Positions 35,976 through 47,798 of a stretch of 64,000 bases of DNA are shown one piece after another. The notes below the pieces were generated by a model. It was not told the DNA's origin, did no database searches, and was given only the letters and a program-made list of their open reading frames with translations. How positions within the stretch are numbered: position 1 is the stretch's first letter; each line of letters begins with the position of its first letter. The stretch comes from Sanghuangporus weigelae (taxonomy: Eukaryota > Basidiomycota > Agaricomycetes > Hymenochaetales > Hymenochaetaceae), in assembly GCA_033182465.1 (NCBI GenBank), contig CP137321.1:2604001-2668000 (forward strand), read 5' to 3'. The position numbers and the translations under genes were made by a program.

Positions 35976-37321
35976 AGGATACTTTCAGATACGAGATAAG
36001 AGTAAAAGCAGATTAGGATTTCCAAGAGATGTGATAGTACAAAGCACATAGTGACTAGAGCCGTGTGTTAAGAGGATCAAAAGATAAGGAAATAAGGGCC
36101 TAATCCTACAGCTATTTATGCTCCCAGATATTCTATTTTCCGTCCTATTTCTTACTCATCCTGTCTCCACTTTACTCCACTTTTCTCCACCTTTCTCCAC
36201 TATAACATCTGTTCCTTTGTCATCCTGCTACACTTTGCTCCACTTTGCTCCAATTTTTGTAAGGTTGTCTCCACTATGACGGAATTCTGTGAAGTTGCTG
36301 ACTGAGACAATAGAGGTGGTGTTCCAATATGAAATGCTCCACTGTCAGTACTCCATAACAATGTCTTTGCTGTCATTGAATAGCATTCTTGCTCTTAGAG
36401 CGATGTAGGCTGCTCAGTATGTGACTCTTCGGAATTCATCTTGAGGTCCAGTCAGTGTAAGCATAACTCACACGTCGGTATTAAGGTGTCGGGTCAGAGT
36501 AGAGTATGGTCCCAGGTATATCATGAACTGCGTAAGTTCTGCTGGGTTCTGGTGACTAGCTATGCTTTGCCTTCATATCATATGTCTCGAATATAATGCC
36601 ATATCCTTTGTTGTATAAGGAGTTGCAATTACCCAGTCTCCAGGTTCGTATCTCTTGGTAAGTAGAGGTTCGCCTGTATCGTAGATGCTGGACATGATGT
36701 GTGCAACTCAGGTCTATACCATCCAATTATTCTCTAAGTTATTGGGTTTGCAGTTCAAGGGGTTTGAGTTGTGATTGTGAGTTCCTCTCGTTTCTTGGGT
36801 ACTACTAGATTTGGTGAATTGGAATGTATTGTATCTTGAAGGTGTCGCTCGGTTTCGATGTGACAGTCACGTGTGCCAACTGTTGCCGTACATACTATGT
36901 AGTATACTTCATAAAGGATCATGTAAACTCGTGTACAGACTTAACAGTGCTGAAATGCCAGTAAGGTCTCCATAAACCTTATTAGCCTTTAGCCTTTTAG
37001 CGTTTAGGCTTTAGTAGTTGTGCTTCTGGACTTCTAAGAAGTTTGGTCGCTTCTTTGATCGAGGTCGCTCTAGTTATTTGGTCGGCAGTGTTAGAGTGGT
37101 AGTCCATAATAATAGGTGGTTGGCGGTGTTAGCTGTTAGCAGGATTACATATTCGCTTCGGTGCTTCTAGCGCCCGGGTGGCAACAGGTTACTGTTGCCT
37201 AGGCCGCTCGGTCACTTGAGCCTGTGATAGCTAGCTTGGTTACTGGTTGCATTTGGAAAGCCAATCGTGTAAATCTGCTAATCACATTGATCCTGATGCG
37301 AGTTTTTAAGTGGATCCTTTC
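35976..37321. other. Intergenic, no gene seen
   Basis: About 1.3 kb without a supported gene. It includes CTCCACTTT-type pyrimidine repeats at ~36,160-36,260 and runs of TTAGCCTTTAGC words near 36,980-37,015. It may be decayed transposon sequence, but no family is recognisable. Confidence 0.35.
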
Positions 37322-37377
37322 ACAGAGCGAGAAAAGTAGTAAAATTATGTGATTGCCAACAATTTTGCAACTAGCTG
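37322..37377. repeat. Terminal remnant of the foldback MITE family
   Basis: The last ~55 bp match the right end of the MITEs (GAGAAAAGTAGT ... TTGCAACTAGCTG) followed by TA at 37378-37379. The rest of the element is missing, so this is a solo end left by deletion or a decayed copy. Confidence 0.7.
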
Positions 37378-37509
37378 TAAGACTATATTCTCACTGCCTG
37401 CTGTAACCTGCTAGGTATTTCTCAGTCTTCTTTTTGGTGGTTTAAGTAGAATCTCCAACTCTATGGTTTTGTTTATTGCCTTTGGTTCTTTCTACAGAGT
37501 CAACCTTGC

Positions 37510-37752
37510 TTGCTCAAGTCTCCTGAAGCCAGGACAGAGCTTTATGCACTACTAGACAAAAACCCTGCTGTGTATCTGGATGAAATTCAGGAGTGGCTTG
37601 TGGTTGCCCATAACATAGGACTTGCAAAAAGCACATTGCAGAGAAATCTGTATGAGCTTGGCATATCTTATAAAAGGCTTCAAAAAGCAGCTGTAGAGCA
37701 AGATGAAGTGGCATGTACTGAGTTTCTTCAATACGCTATAGACAATCAGACT
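37510..37752 (+). pseudogene. Tc1-like transposase fragment (DNA-binding region)
   Basis: An open frame gives PEARTELYALLDKNPAVYLDEIQEWL, then STLQRNLYELGISYKRLQ and QDEVACTEFLQYAIDN. This resembles the second helix-turn-helix and linker of fungal Tc1/mariner transposases, just before the first catalytic Asp. The frame leaves the family at about 37,752, where GC-rich repeat DNA begins, so the catalytic core is absent. It differs in sequence from the transposase of the 14 kb element. Confidence 0.65.
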
Positions 37753-37762
37753 CTCTTGGATG

Positions 37763-38746
37763 GGGGCGAAGGCGGCAGCATTTGGCCACAGAGAGGTATT
37801 GGCAATGTCAAAGATCAGAGAGGTAAGAAGGGCACTAACTTGTGTCCAAAGCTCCTGAGCAGCTTGATGCGGCGGTGGATAATTTGACCTGAAAGCACTG
37901 CCACAGATTGGGACACATGTTCTGGTTTAGGGGACAACTCAACTGTAATGGCAAAGACGTGATCGGAACAAAGGGGGCACTGCCAATGATGTGAGAGAGA
38001 GAGGCACTAACAATTACTAGAAGAGTGACAGTGTCGCTAATTACTTCAAAAGGGACGGGGTCGGTGACTACTAGAAGAGTAATAGTGTCATTGATTACTA
38101 GAAGGGCAACGGCATTGTTAGCTACTTAGTCAGTGGCAATTACTAGAAGGGTAATGGCATTAGTGATTACTAGGAGGGCAATGGCTCTGCCAGTCACCTG
38201 CACAGCAGCGGGCGAACACGTGATCCGGTGTAGACTATCAGACCCTCTTAAGCAGCGGCGAAGGCGACGGCGTTCGACCACAGAGAGGCGTCGGCGGTGT
38301 CAAAGATTGGAGAGGTAAGAAGGGATCCAACTCGTGGCTAAACCTCCTGGACAGCTCGGTGCCGTGGCGGACAATTTGACCCGGAAGCACTGCTGCCGAT
38401 CGGGATGCGCGCTCAGTCGTGGGGAGAGCTCAATCGTAAGGGCTATGGTATGATCCGCGTATAGAGGGGGCGCCGCCGATAATGTACGGGACAGAGCCGC
38501 CGACGAGTCAAGATGTCGGCGTCGCGAATAAGTAGTAGAGCGACGGCGCTGTCGAGTCCTGCGAGCGGCGGCGATTACTAGTAGAGCGACGGTGCCGCCG
38601 ATTACCAGGAGAGCAACGGTGTCGCCGATTACCAGGAGAGCGACGGTGTCGCCGATTGTCAAGAGGGCGATGGCGCTGCCTATTCCCAGGACGGGAGATA
38701 GCTCTACCAATCACTTGCGCAGTGGCGAGTGAGCACGTGCCCCTGT
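37763..38746 (+). repeat. Tandem duplication of a ~492 bp GC-rich unit with internal minisatellite
   Basis: Two direct copies start with GGCGAAGGCG at 37765 and 38257. Both carry the GAGAGGTAAGAAGGG and GACAATTTGACC-type segments and end in several ATTACTAG(A/T)AGAGYGACGGTG-like units. The second copy keeps many CpGs. The first has TpG/CpA at the same places. No protein is supported. Confidence 0.7.
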
Positions 38747-39601
38747 TATTCCCTTAAACGGGGGCGGCGTCTTGTGTCGGCACACGGTCTTCGGCGAAGG
38801 CGATGGAGAGCAAAAAGGGCTAACAGAGACGAGAGGAGTGCACTGAGATCTATTCTGAACTACTGCTCTGAACACTACATACATGAGGTCTATATATACT
38901 GGGGAATGCTGGGGAAGAGCGTCACAGAGGCGGCAACAGTGACGGCGCATCACAGGCGCGCAATCGGTGCAGACCCGAAGATCGGGGCGCGCCGCGAAGC
39001 TGCCAAGACACGGGCGCGTGCTGATCGGGCTGGCAGTGATTGGCGCGGCGCATCATCATCGAGCGCGCTCGGATTGCTAAGTGGTCGCACCACACGAATA
39101 TGAAACGTCAGGGGAGGCAATAATACTAAAAGGGGAATACGCGAGTGGCCGCCGCGTCCGACAATCGGACTCGGCGCACGAAGCAGCATAGTATGAACAT
39201 GAAACGTGGTACCTGGGACCTTGTAAAACCACTACCCGACGTCGGATAAGCCAATCAACAGGAGCCGACGAATATTCCATCGGCTATACGGTTCGATATC
39301 CTTCCGCCGCCGTAGCCGATACATCCGCTGCAACGTTCCCGGCGCCCGCGCATCAGAAAGTGCGGCTGGCCAAGCATACTCGGTTTGGGAAGTCTTCGAA
39401 GGACGGGAGGCGGCGGACATATTGGTTGAGCCGCGAATCAAGGAGCGGCGGTTTGGAAGGTCTTAAGGAGCGGCGGAGGTGTAGCGGTCGCCGCACGATG
39501 GTATACTGTACAGAGTACTGAGGGGCCTGTACCGACGTACCGGTACAGGCAAGTGCGGCGCACTACACCGGTAATTACTCAAAAGGGGCATAAGATCACA
39601 C
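38747..39601. other. GC-rich repeat-derived region, LTR-like fragment
   Basis: 38,805-38,990 matches 43,085-43,275: both have CTATATATACTGGGGAAT (a TATA-like core), ACTACATACATGA and CACAGGCGYGCAATC. This suggests parts of one retroelement LTR. The remainder (to 39,601) is GC-rich with no supported gene. Confidence 0.45.
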
Positions 39602-39772
39602 TGTAGTGCACTGGCCCCTCCTGTGCCAGCACACTCATACTATGACTCCCTCTGACTGCAGATACTATATCCTAGTGCCGCCTACACCTCAGAGTGTGAG
39701 GGCATACTACTACTACACTCGAGACACCATTTAAGTATGTTTCCACCAATTTCAGCATATGTACTGTACCGC

Positions 39773-41269
39773 TGTAGCACACACCACTATTCTAGGCGTC
39801 AGTGGTCGAGTATTGTACATACTTCACCAGTGTCCAACACACTGGTGTATCAACTGCCCGAGCGACTCCAACAGTCACAAAGGGTATATACAACTTGATT
39901 CGATTCTTCTGAGCGCTTTGCCATACCTTAGGATGCGCCCGAGACTTTGTACATATTTCGGTTCACGCCATTTTACGTTCCTTTGCACATATGCCACCTT
40001 CCGAGACCCTGCAGACCCACTAATACCGTGCCATATTTTATTGTCCATATTTTGTCACACTACCACTCGCTGACCACCGCTTTAGTCATCCGAGCGGATA
40101 TCGGCACTTCGAGGCCTGGACCCAGACTCCTGAGAGGACTCTAGCCCTTTCCATTAATGTTTCACACCATCAGGGACTGTTCTGACCTATTTTGAGGTAC
40201 CAAACGGTCACGTACCTTTACCCTAGACGTTCTATGAGAGGCGCTCCTTGTTCGGACATTACCAAAGTGGCCTCCGAGGTTCGGACTTCTGATCGGAGTT
40301 TGCTGATTGGTACATCTGCTTAATCACTCCATCCGGTTTGTTCGCCGACTTGAGTGTGCCGTTTGGAGGACCTTTCTTGGACAGTTTTCATGTCATTTCA
40401 CAGTTCCTTGCAGTCCATCTGACCCTTATCACGTCAGTTTCACGCTCCTTGCTATGATTTCATCCTGTTTCACAGTTTCCTATAGTCCACTAGACTTCTA
40501 TCTTGTTGGTTTTATGCTCCTTGTTGTGGTTTCATTACATTTCACCTCACGTCTTGTCATGATCCTCTCCCAGTCCCAGATCAGTCGTTTTGTACATGTT
40601 TTAAACTCACATAGTCTATAAAACCTGCCCAGATGTCGTAGTTTTCAAAAAGCGAATACTAGAGATCTGTTCAGTGCACATATCTTTTGTTCCGAAGCCT
40701 CCCAGACCGTCCCGACCGACTCTGTCATTCATAGAAAGTTGTAGTACCCACTTCGGGTGTCTCACCTTCTTTGTCTAGACTAGTCCGGACATCTCGGGAG
40801 TGTCTCGGATACTCTCAGCTTATCTTCTTTCTTCATTGACTCATCTCCGAGGTGATCAAGTCGTCGAAGTATTCACTCGGTTCACTGCAGCACGTCCGGA
40901 TTGGTCTGCCTAGATGATCATCATTGAGTATCATATCTTGCCTACGTGTATTCGCTCCCCCCCCTTCTCCCCTTTTGAGATAGGTTCCTGTTGCTCGGTC
41001 GCAGGAGTATAGACCTAGACGCTCACTCACATCCCACCCTTCCGATAGTCCACCTCGACCATTCCAGCCGGAGATATTCCGACTGACCACGGTTCCTACA
41101 GAGTAGGCCAGAGTCCTGATCTATCTTAGGGGAGTCTTCCGGATCACCCTTCCTTATTTGGTTACCCCAATTCATTCTCGCTTGCTCTCTATAGGATCGA
41201 ACGCCCTAGCCTGCTAGGATTGCACCTACAGACCTAGTCTGATCGTCCACCCACCCTATTGATCATACA
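39773..41269 (+). mobile_element. 1.5 kb solo-LTR-like repeat, copy 1
   Basis: TGTAGCACACACC ... TTGATCATACA, flanked by a perfect CCGC duplication (39769-39772, 41270-41273). It is the same family as 55379-56808 in the opposite orientation. Excision restores the CTGTACCGCGGCACCCTCC-type join seen uninterrupted in copies A-D. TG...CA ends and no internal coding region suggest a solo LTR. Confidence 0.82.
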
Positions 41270-41633
41270 CCGCGGCACCCTCCTATGGCCCAGATCAATC
41301 CACCAATGGCTCTCTAACACTCAGATAGGTCTGCCGACAACTCCTACCTAGCACTAAGCACTATAAGACACATCTCTCAGTGACTACAGGCTGCCAATCT
41401 TACAATTTACCATACATACAGCCTTATGGCGACTCTAGATGCCTCTGAGTCGGCCCCCTATGGCACTGATCAATATAGCAGACACTCAGACATCCTCAGG
41501 TACCCTCGCTGATGCCTCCTACAGCTTACCAAGCAGTCCCCCATTGTCTATGGAGCTATATATTGTCATATGTGCTTATATGCCTTATTATGACATATCT
41601 GCCACCAGTCTGGCAGTCCCCTACATCAGGAAA

Positions 41634-41771
41634 ACAGTCCAAACTACTTACAGCTATCCACAGCTACCAAAGCTACTTACCACTATAGGCTGCTATATAG
41701 TGGCCTATAGTGTTGAGTAGTTGTGATAGCTGTAGGTAGCTGTGGGTAGTTTGGACTGTTTTCTTGATGCG
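41634..41771. mobile_element. Small hairpin MITE, ~138 bp
   Basis: Inverted ends CATCAGGAAAACAGTCCAAA and its near-complement TTTGGACTGTTTTCTTGATG flank a self-complementary interior (GCTATATAGTGGCC core). It is absent at this point from copies A-D of the host repeat. Possible TA duplication at 41632-41633 and 41772-41773. Confidence 0.7.
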
Positions 41772-43304
41772 TAGCACTGCCGCTCTGGCCACTTATATTA
41801 GTCACTAAGGATCACCCACACTCTGTATTGAGTGCCACCGATGCATCGGACATCTCAGGAACACTGACTGATGTGCCCCTTGTCTCATATCTGCAATATT
41901 AGCCTCCAGTTATTAGTTCTGACATTTTCCGACTTCCCCCCAATGTGGCAGCCCCCATTAGACCATGTATAGAAGGTAGACATGTGGTACATCAGCATGC
42001 CAAGCTGCCGACTTATGCCACCGAGCCCAACTCTGCTGGCACCTATATTATTGCAGATACTTGATATTCTATGCTAGTAGATGCCCCTCTCACATTGCCG
42101 CTTTCAGATTTCACCTGGGCACTCTGGCATTGGCTCTTGGTGACCCAGATGACTCAGGAGGTGTTGTCAGACAGTAGGACATGTTGGCAACAGCAGCAGA
42201 GTATGTATAGAGCTTATATTAGCTTAGCAGGATAGAGCAGAGCATAGACCAGACCAAGCACCAGAGTTTGAGATATCTCTCACTCTGAGTCTCCCCTCAT
42301 GTACTGAGCCTCCCCCCCCCCTTGACTATATATTATCCTTGACATCTCCTCTTGCTTGATTCATCATTTTACTTGCCTTCGCTGCCTCCAATATGCCTCT
42401 GCCACTCTGACATTCAGTGAGTGAGTAGGGTTCAAGATTTAACCCTGAGCCTCCTCTCCACACTTTATACCTGTCCGGCACTCCTTTATTTGACATTGGC
42501 AACTCTTTAGCAACCCAGGCTTCTTATCAGACTCCCCTGTGGCATCCTTTCCAGCCTTTCACTCCAGTTTATCCCATATATTGATCTTATACGGTCTTTT
42601 CCTTTTGTCTATTGTATTAACGCTACTTTAGCAGACTTGTACAGCCTCCCCCTTGTTCCTGCTCCCCCTGTTTGACGTCAGCAGCCCTCCGGTGGCACAG
42701 GCATCCTACCAGATGACCCATTAGCGTCTTTTCCACCCACTCACTTTATTTTAGCTCTTATATTCATTTTATATGCTCCTAGTGATCCTGTGCCTGAGTT
42801 TACACCACGTTAGCAGCCTCCTATGATCCCCCCTTTCAAATAGCGGCCCTATTAACTTTATCCCTTTCATACTTCGGCATCTCTAGACCCCTCCATCATA
42901 TCTCTGATGGTTCCTGGCATCTGCTGGGTAGTGAGGAGTTAGAGTCTGATAGCATCGGCATTTCATTTTCGGAGGTTTCTTCATACATTCAGCACCCTTA
43001 GTAGGATGAACATCAGTAGCACCTTCAGAGCCACACAACACTTACTACAATGATCAGTGGACAATCTTTGGTGGAGACAAAGGACGAGGAAAAACACTGG
43101 CAGATAAGAGAGGAATACACTGAGGATCTATTCTGGACCACTGCTTCTGAACACTACATACATGAAGTCTATATATACTGGGGAATACTGGTAGAGAGTG
43201 CAACAGAGGCGGCAGCAATGACAGCACGTCACAGGCGTGCAATCAAGGCAGACCCAGAGATTAGAGTGCGCCAATCAGGCTGATGGTGATTGGTGCGGCA
43301 TGCC

Positions 43305-43504
43305 TGTTAGAAGTGTGATCCCTGACACTCTTACTATTTTGTAGTTTATTGTTCTATTTATATTCTTCCTTATGTCCGCTTTCTTGATCATGTGATGCTT
43401 ATGTAATCTCCTGTAAAAGCGGCACAGTCCATTGGTGAGTACTCTACATTAAGTGTACTCACTACTGGACTCAGTGGTCCCTTCCTGGATTTGTGTGCTC
43501 ATCA
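43305..43504 (+). repeat. Copia-type LTR in inverted orientation
   Basis: TGTTAGAAGTGTGATCC ... TTGTGTGCTCATCA is the reverse complement of most of the LTR at 43719-43970, lacking an internal ~50 bp segment. It lies head-to-head with that LTR across ~214 bp of unassigned sequence. Confidence 0.7.
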
Positions 43505-43718
43505 CTACTCCCCATTTGGTTTCCTCCATTATATGGTCATCTGATTGAGCTTTGCAAGGCCTATTCAGCCTTTTAGATGATTCTGGACATGTCTCTATAT
43601 CATCTTTGCGACTTTCCTGTCATCTATAATACTCTCTCTGATCACTGAGACCTGATTGGCTCTCTTTGGAGTCAAACAGCCTACCAGCCATCACCCTTCA
43701 GAAACCCAATCAGCTACA

Positions 43719-43970
43719 TGATGAGCACACAAATCCAGCAAGGGACCACTAAGTCTAGTGGTGAGTACACTTGATGTATATTGACAGTCTAACTACATAC
43801 CTGAGTCCAGTGGTGAGTACACTTGATGTAGAGTACTCACCAATGGACTGTGCCGCTTTTACAGGGGATTACATAAGCATCACATGATCAAGAAAGCGGA
43901 CATAACAAACAATATAAACAGAACAATAAACTACAAAATAGTAAGAGTGTCAGGGATCATACTTCTAACA
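43719..43970 (-). repeat. 3' LTR of the outer Ty1/copia element
   Basis: TGATGAGCACACAAATCC ... ACTTCTAACA on the plus strand; the element reads on the minus strand. The adjoining CTCCCCCC (GGGGGGAG on the coding strand) is the polypurine tract. It is homologous to the LTRs of the inner element (47520-47771, 53529-53768), but more diverged. Confidence 0.8.
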
Positions 43971-45183
43971 CTCCCCCCTGATCTGACACTTCTTCCTTCA
44001 ACATAATCCCAGCATCCTACATATCTCCTGCACCTTCACTCTGCTTAGTGCTTTGTCATGATGTCAGCTGGCATGGTCTGAGTAGGCAAGTAATGCACTT
44101 TGATATGACCAGCCTCAACAACATCTCTCAACCAGTAGAAGCGCAGATCCAGGTGCTTCATGCATCCATGATGCTCAGGATTGTTTGCCACAGAGAGAGT
44201 AGACTGGTTGTCCATGTACAGAGAGGAAGGTGCATCAAACTTGTAGCCAAACTCTGTGAAGAGATTTCTTAGCCACATGATCTCTTGTCCTGCACTGACA
44301 GCAGCAATGTATTCTGCCTCGGTGGTGACAGAGTGACAAAGGGCTGCAACTTGCTAGCCCAGCTGATAGCACCAGTTCCCATCTTGACAACCATCCCACT
44401 TGTGGACCATCTGTTGTCCCTATTTCCTCCATGGTCAGCATCACAGAAGGGGACTTAGAATCAGGTGCATAACTCAGTCTGAAATCCTTTGTACCCTGCA
44501 GATAGCGACATAGATGCTTTGCTGCCTTCCAATGAGCTGGACCAGGATTGGAACTGAAGTGTCCCAAGACACCAACTGCATAGGCAATGTCTGGCCTAGT
44601 AGCTATAGCTAAGTACATAGTGCACCAACTAGTTGCTTGTAAGGCACTTGCTTCATATACTCAGTCTCTGCAGGGGTTTTAGGAGCCATGTCCTTACTGA
44701 GCTTGTGCTCAGGGAGAGGAGTAGTAACAGTGTCACAGTTGCTCATGCTAAAGCGCTCTAGCACATCAATAATGTACTGTCTCTGTGACAGACTGACAGA
44801 GTGCTTAATCTCTCTCAATGTGGACTCCTAGCAGGAATGAGGTTGGGCCTAACTCATGCTGTTTGAAGTGCTTGGCCAGCTCATCTCTGACAGACTCATA
44901 CTGCTGTTTAGACTTTGCAGCAATGGTCATGTCATCAACATAGACTGGAATGATGATGCGCACTTCATCTCTGCTGTACACCCAGATGCTGTAATCACAG
45001 CGCACTAGATTGAAGCCCATGCTCTTCATTACTGAATCAAGCTTCTTGTGCCATTGATGGCCAGCCTGCTTAAGGCCATAGATAGATTTGATCAGCTTGA
45101 GAACAAATCCAGGGCCAAAGTAGTCCCCAATCCTTCAGGCTGGTTTATGTAGACATCATACTCCATCTCACCATTGAGGAAAG

Positions 45184-45392
45184 TATTAAGAGTTGAAAAC
45201 AGGTGACCGGCCAGACTAGGGATTGAACCTAGGATCTCCTGAGTATATACCAGATGCTTTCACCATTAAGCTATCTAGCCAGGTTAATCACTTAGGTTGG
45301 CATTACCAGCCTATGAGTTCAGTGTCCAAATTGCAACTTAGGCAGGGAATAACTCATAGTCTGAGTAAGCTGAGGATTATATAATCCTAACA
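45184..45392 (-). mobile_element. Small LTR-like insertion carrying a tRNA-like sequence
   Basis: A 209-bp block absent from the inner copia copy, flanked by a perfect 5-bp duplication GAAAG (45179-45183, 45393-45397). On the minus strand it begins TGTTAGGATTATATAATCC, like a copia LTR, and ends near CTCTTAATA. A 72-nt tRNA-like unit lies near its 3' end. It may be a TRIM/solo LTR with a captured tRNA or a SINE-like retroposon. Confidence 0.7.
45209..45280 (-). tRNA. tRNA-like sequence (anticodon position UAU), probably not a host tRNA
   Basis: Read on the minus strand it folds as a cloverleaf of exactly 72 nt. The acceptor stem is GGCTAGA with TCTGGCC (7 pairs, one G-U). D stem GCTT/AAGC, anticodon stem TCTGG/TCAGG with two G-U, T stem CTAGG/CCTAG. 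The A-box TAGCTTAATGG and B-box GGTTCAATCCC are good. Loop position 33 is A rather than the near-invariant U, and the unit lies inside a mobile element. So it is most likely a tRNA-derived promoter or relic. Confidence 0.65.
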
Positions 45393-47519
45393 GAAAGCAG
45401 TAGAGATGTCAACACTGTACAGCTCAAGATCCTCAAATGCAGCTAATGCCAGGATGGCTCTAAGTGCAGCCCACTTAGCTGTAGGAGCAAACACCTGAGA
45501 GAACTCAAGTTCTGGCTGCTGTGAGAAGCCCTTGGCCGCCAGCCTTGCCTTGTACCTGTCCACAGAGCCATCTGCCTTGCGCTTGAGCTTGAACACCCAT
45601 CTGCAACCAATAGGCTTTCTGCCAGGAGGCAGTCTGACAGGCTCAAATGTGCCATTCTCAATCAGACTGACAAATTCCTCCATGGCTGCCTTCTCCCAGA
45701 GGTCTGCATCAGGGCGTCCTTTAATGTCCTTCCACTGATAGGGTTCAGGACTGATGTGTTGCACTCCTTGTGCAGAAAACACATGTTCAGTGCAATGAGA
45801 TGTCTAAAATGCATATTCCAGAGCATCCTCATAAGACAGACAGATGTCCTCCAGTCCTACATTAGCACCAAAATCCATGAGGCAAGTAAACATCAGTGCT
45901 TCAGCTTGCAACTCCTCCTCTGACATGATGTCCAGTTCATCATGTGAATCACTGTCTGTCTCAGCATCTTGCTCTGGCTGCTCTACAATATCTGGCTGAG
46001 TTGCAGAGTCAGTACCAGAAGCAGTGTCAGGTGCAGTTGGCTCTGCAGAGTTGAAGTTGAAGCGCTGTTGTGCAACAGGAGAGCCTGGCACATGTCTAGG
46101 AAGGCGCTTTCCAACATAGTCCATATCCCACCAGCTAGTGGTATGACGTCTAACTGGTCTCCACATTGAATCTGGCCACCGGGGAGAAGTAGGCCTTTGT
46201 TTCTTTGAGGCCTGCTCAGATGGCAGTGGTGAAGTAATGTGTTCACGCTTCAGTGGATCAGCAGCTGGTGAAGGAGAGTGATGTGGAGGACTATGTGGAG
46301 GAGGACTAGGTGATGGATTGGGTGGAGGACTGGGTATAGGTGTAAGTGTAGACATAGGAGGATCTGCTGGATGCACAGGAGCAGGTGGAGGAGAAGGAGC
46401 TGACAGAACATCAATGCCATCCTCTACTCCCCCCTGTTCTGGCAGGTCTTCTGTCTGTGCAGGCATATTCACCCTCAGGTCAACTGGGTTTCTAGATGTA
46501 CCAGGGAAGACTCTCTCATCAAACTGAGCAGAGTCACTAATAACTTCCTTCCTGGTAAGAGGATTCCAGAACAGCCAGCCTTTATAATTTGAGGAATAGC
46601 CTAGGAACACACATTTCTGTGTGTGGGACTGTAGCTGCTTGTGTTGGTCTTTCTTCACAAGCACATAGGAGGTGCACCCAAATACATGCAAGTGAGAGAC
46701 ATCTGGCTTTGACTGGTACCAGAGCTCATAGGGTGTACTGGCAGACACTGCAGGTGGGAGAGCGGTTGTGCACATGCACAAATGCTGCCACTGCATCCCA
46801 CCAGAAGATCATTAAGCATAGTAGTAATGCCCTCTGCAAGTGTCCTGTTGACACGCTCTGCAACACTATTCTGATGAGGTTCATCTCTAATCGTGTGCTG
46901 CCTGTGGATGCCTGCAGTAATGTAAAACTGGTCTCATTCCTTAGACACATACTCTCCACCTTTATCATCATGAGTGGCCTTGATCTTCACTCCTAACTGG
47001 TTCTCTGCATAGGCCTTAAATTGCTTAAAGACAGCAAATGCATCACTCTTCTTCTTCAATGGAAGAACAGCCCAGTAGTGACTGTAATCATCAATGAAGG
47101 TGATCCAGTATTTGAAGCCATGTCTAGACTGGACAGGCAATGGACTATGAACATTAGAGTGGACCAGTTGGAGGAGACCAGAAGCTCTGTGAGATGCAAG
47201 TTTGGAGACATTGGACCTGTGCTGCTTGCCAGCAATGCAAGTTCACAGATAGGATCTGGAGTGCTCTTGGACTTGACAACCATTCCTTTGACCAACTCCT
47301 CAGTCATCAACCTGTTCATATCACCATGATTAAGGTGTGCAAAGTGCCTGTGCCAAAGTGTAGTATCAAGTGAACAGGTGCTGGTAAATGCAGCATAAGC
47401 AGTGGTGGGGACAATATGGCCATTGAGAGTTGCTGCATTGTTGGGAGTGATATTTGCAGTGAACAGGACAGTTCCATGACAATGGAAAAGCATCTTGTCA
47501 TGATGAATAGTGACAACAT

Positions 47520-47771
47520 TGTTAGATCACACAAGTCCAGCAATGGACCACTGAGTCCAGTGGTGAGTACACTTGATGTATATTAACAGTCTAACTACAT
47601 ACCTGAGTCCAGTGGTGAGTACACTTGATGTAGGGTACTCACCAATGGACTGTGCCGCTTTTACAGAAGATTACATAAGCATCACATGATCAAGAAAGCG
47701 GACATAACAAACAATATAAACAGAATAAGAAACAACAAAATACTAACAGTGTCAGAATCACACTTCTAACA
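47520..47771 (-). repeat. 3' LTR of the inner copia element
   Basis: 252 bp, TGTTAG...CTAACA on the plus strand, next to the polypurine tract CTCCCCCC (complement GGGGGGAG). It holds a repeated GTCCAGTGGTGAGTACACTT motif. Confidence 0.9.
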
Positions 47772-47798
47772 CTCCCCCCTGATCTGACACTTCTTCCT

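Larger units (their letters stand above)
39602..43049 (+). mobile_element. 1.8 kb TG...CA repeat, copy E, carrying two nested insertions
   Basis: The copy begins TGTAGTGCACTGGCCCC and ends near ACTTACTACA. Along its length it matches copies A-C but with many CpG to TpG/CpA changes. Inside lie a 1.5 kb solo LTR (39773-41269) and a 138-bp MITE (41634-41771). I could not see a clear target duplication (ACAC left, ATGA right), in keeping with its age. Confidence 0.7.
43971..47519 (-). pseudogene. Outer Ty1/copia element, pol part, decayed
   Basis: Minus-strand remnants of integrase, reverse transcriptase and RNase H: HRHFAHLNHGDMNRL and an integrase core (ITFIDDYSHYWAVLP), RT segments (YKARLAAKGFSQQ, VYVDDMTIAAKSKQQ), and RNase H near its end (SSLYMDNQSTLSVANN). 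Frameshifts and stops break it throughout, for example near 44,400 and 44,820. A 209-bp insertion sits at 45184-45392. It is continuous with 53769-55013 once the inner element is removed. Confidence 0.8.

Noticed and set aside
37763-38746. CRISPR-like array
   Set aside because: The short units are imperfect, contiguous minisatellite repeats without uniform spacers, in a eukaryotic context.
45209-45280. Functional host tRNA-Ile (UAU)
   Set aside because: The cloverleaf is good, but position 33 is A, and the unit is inside a mobile insertion in a dead retrotransposon.
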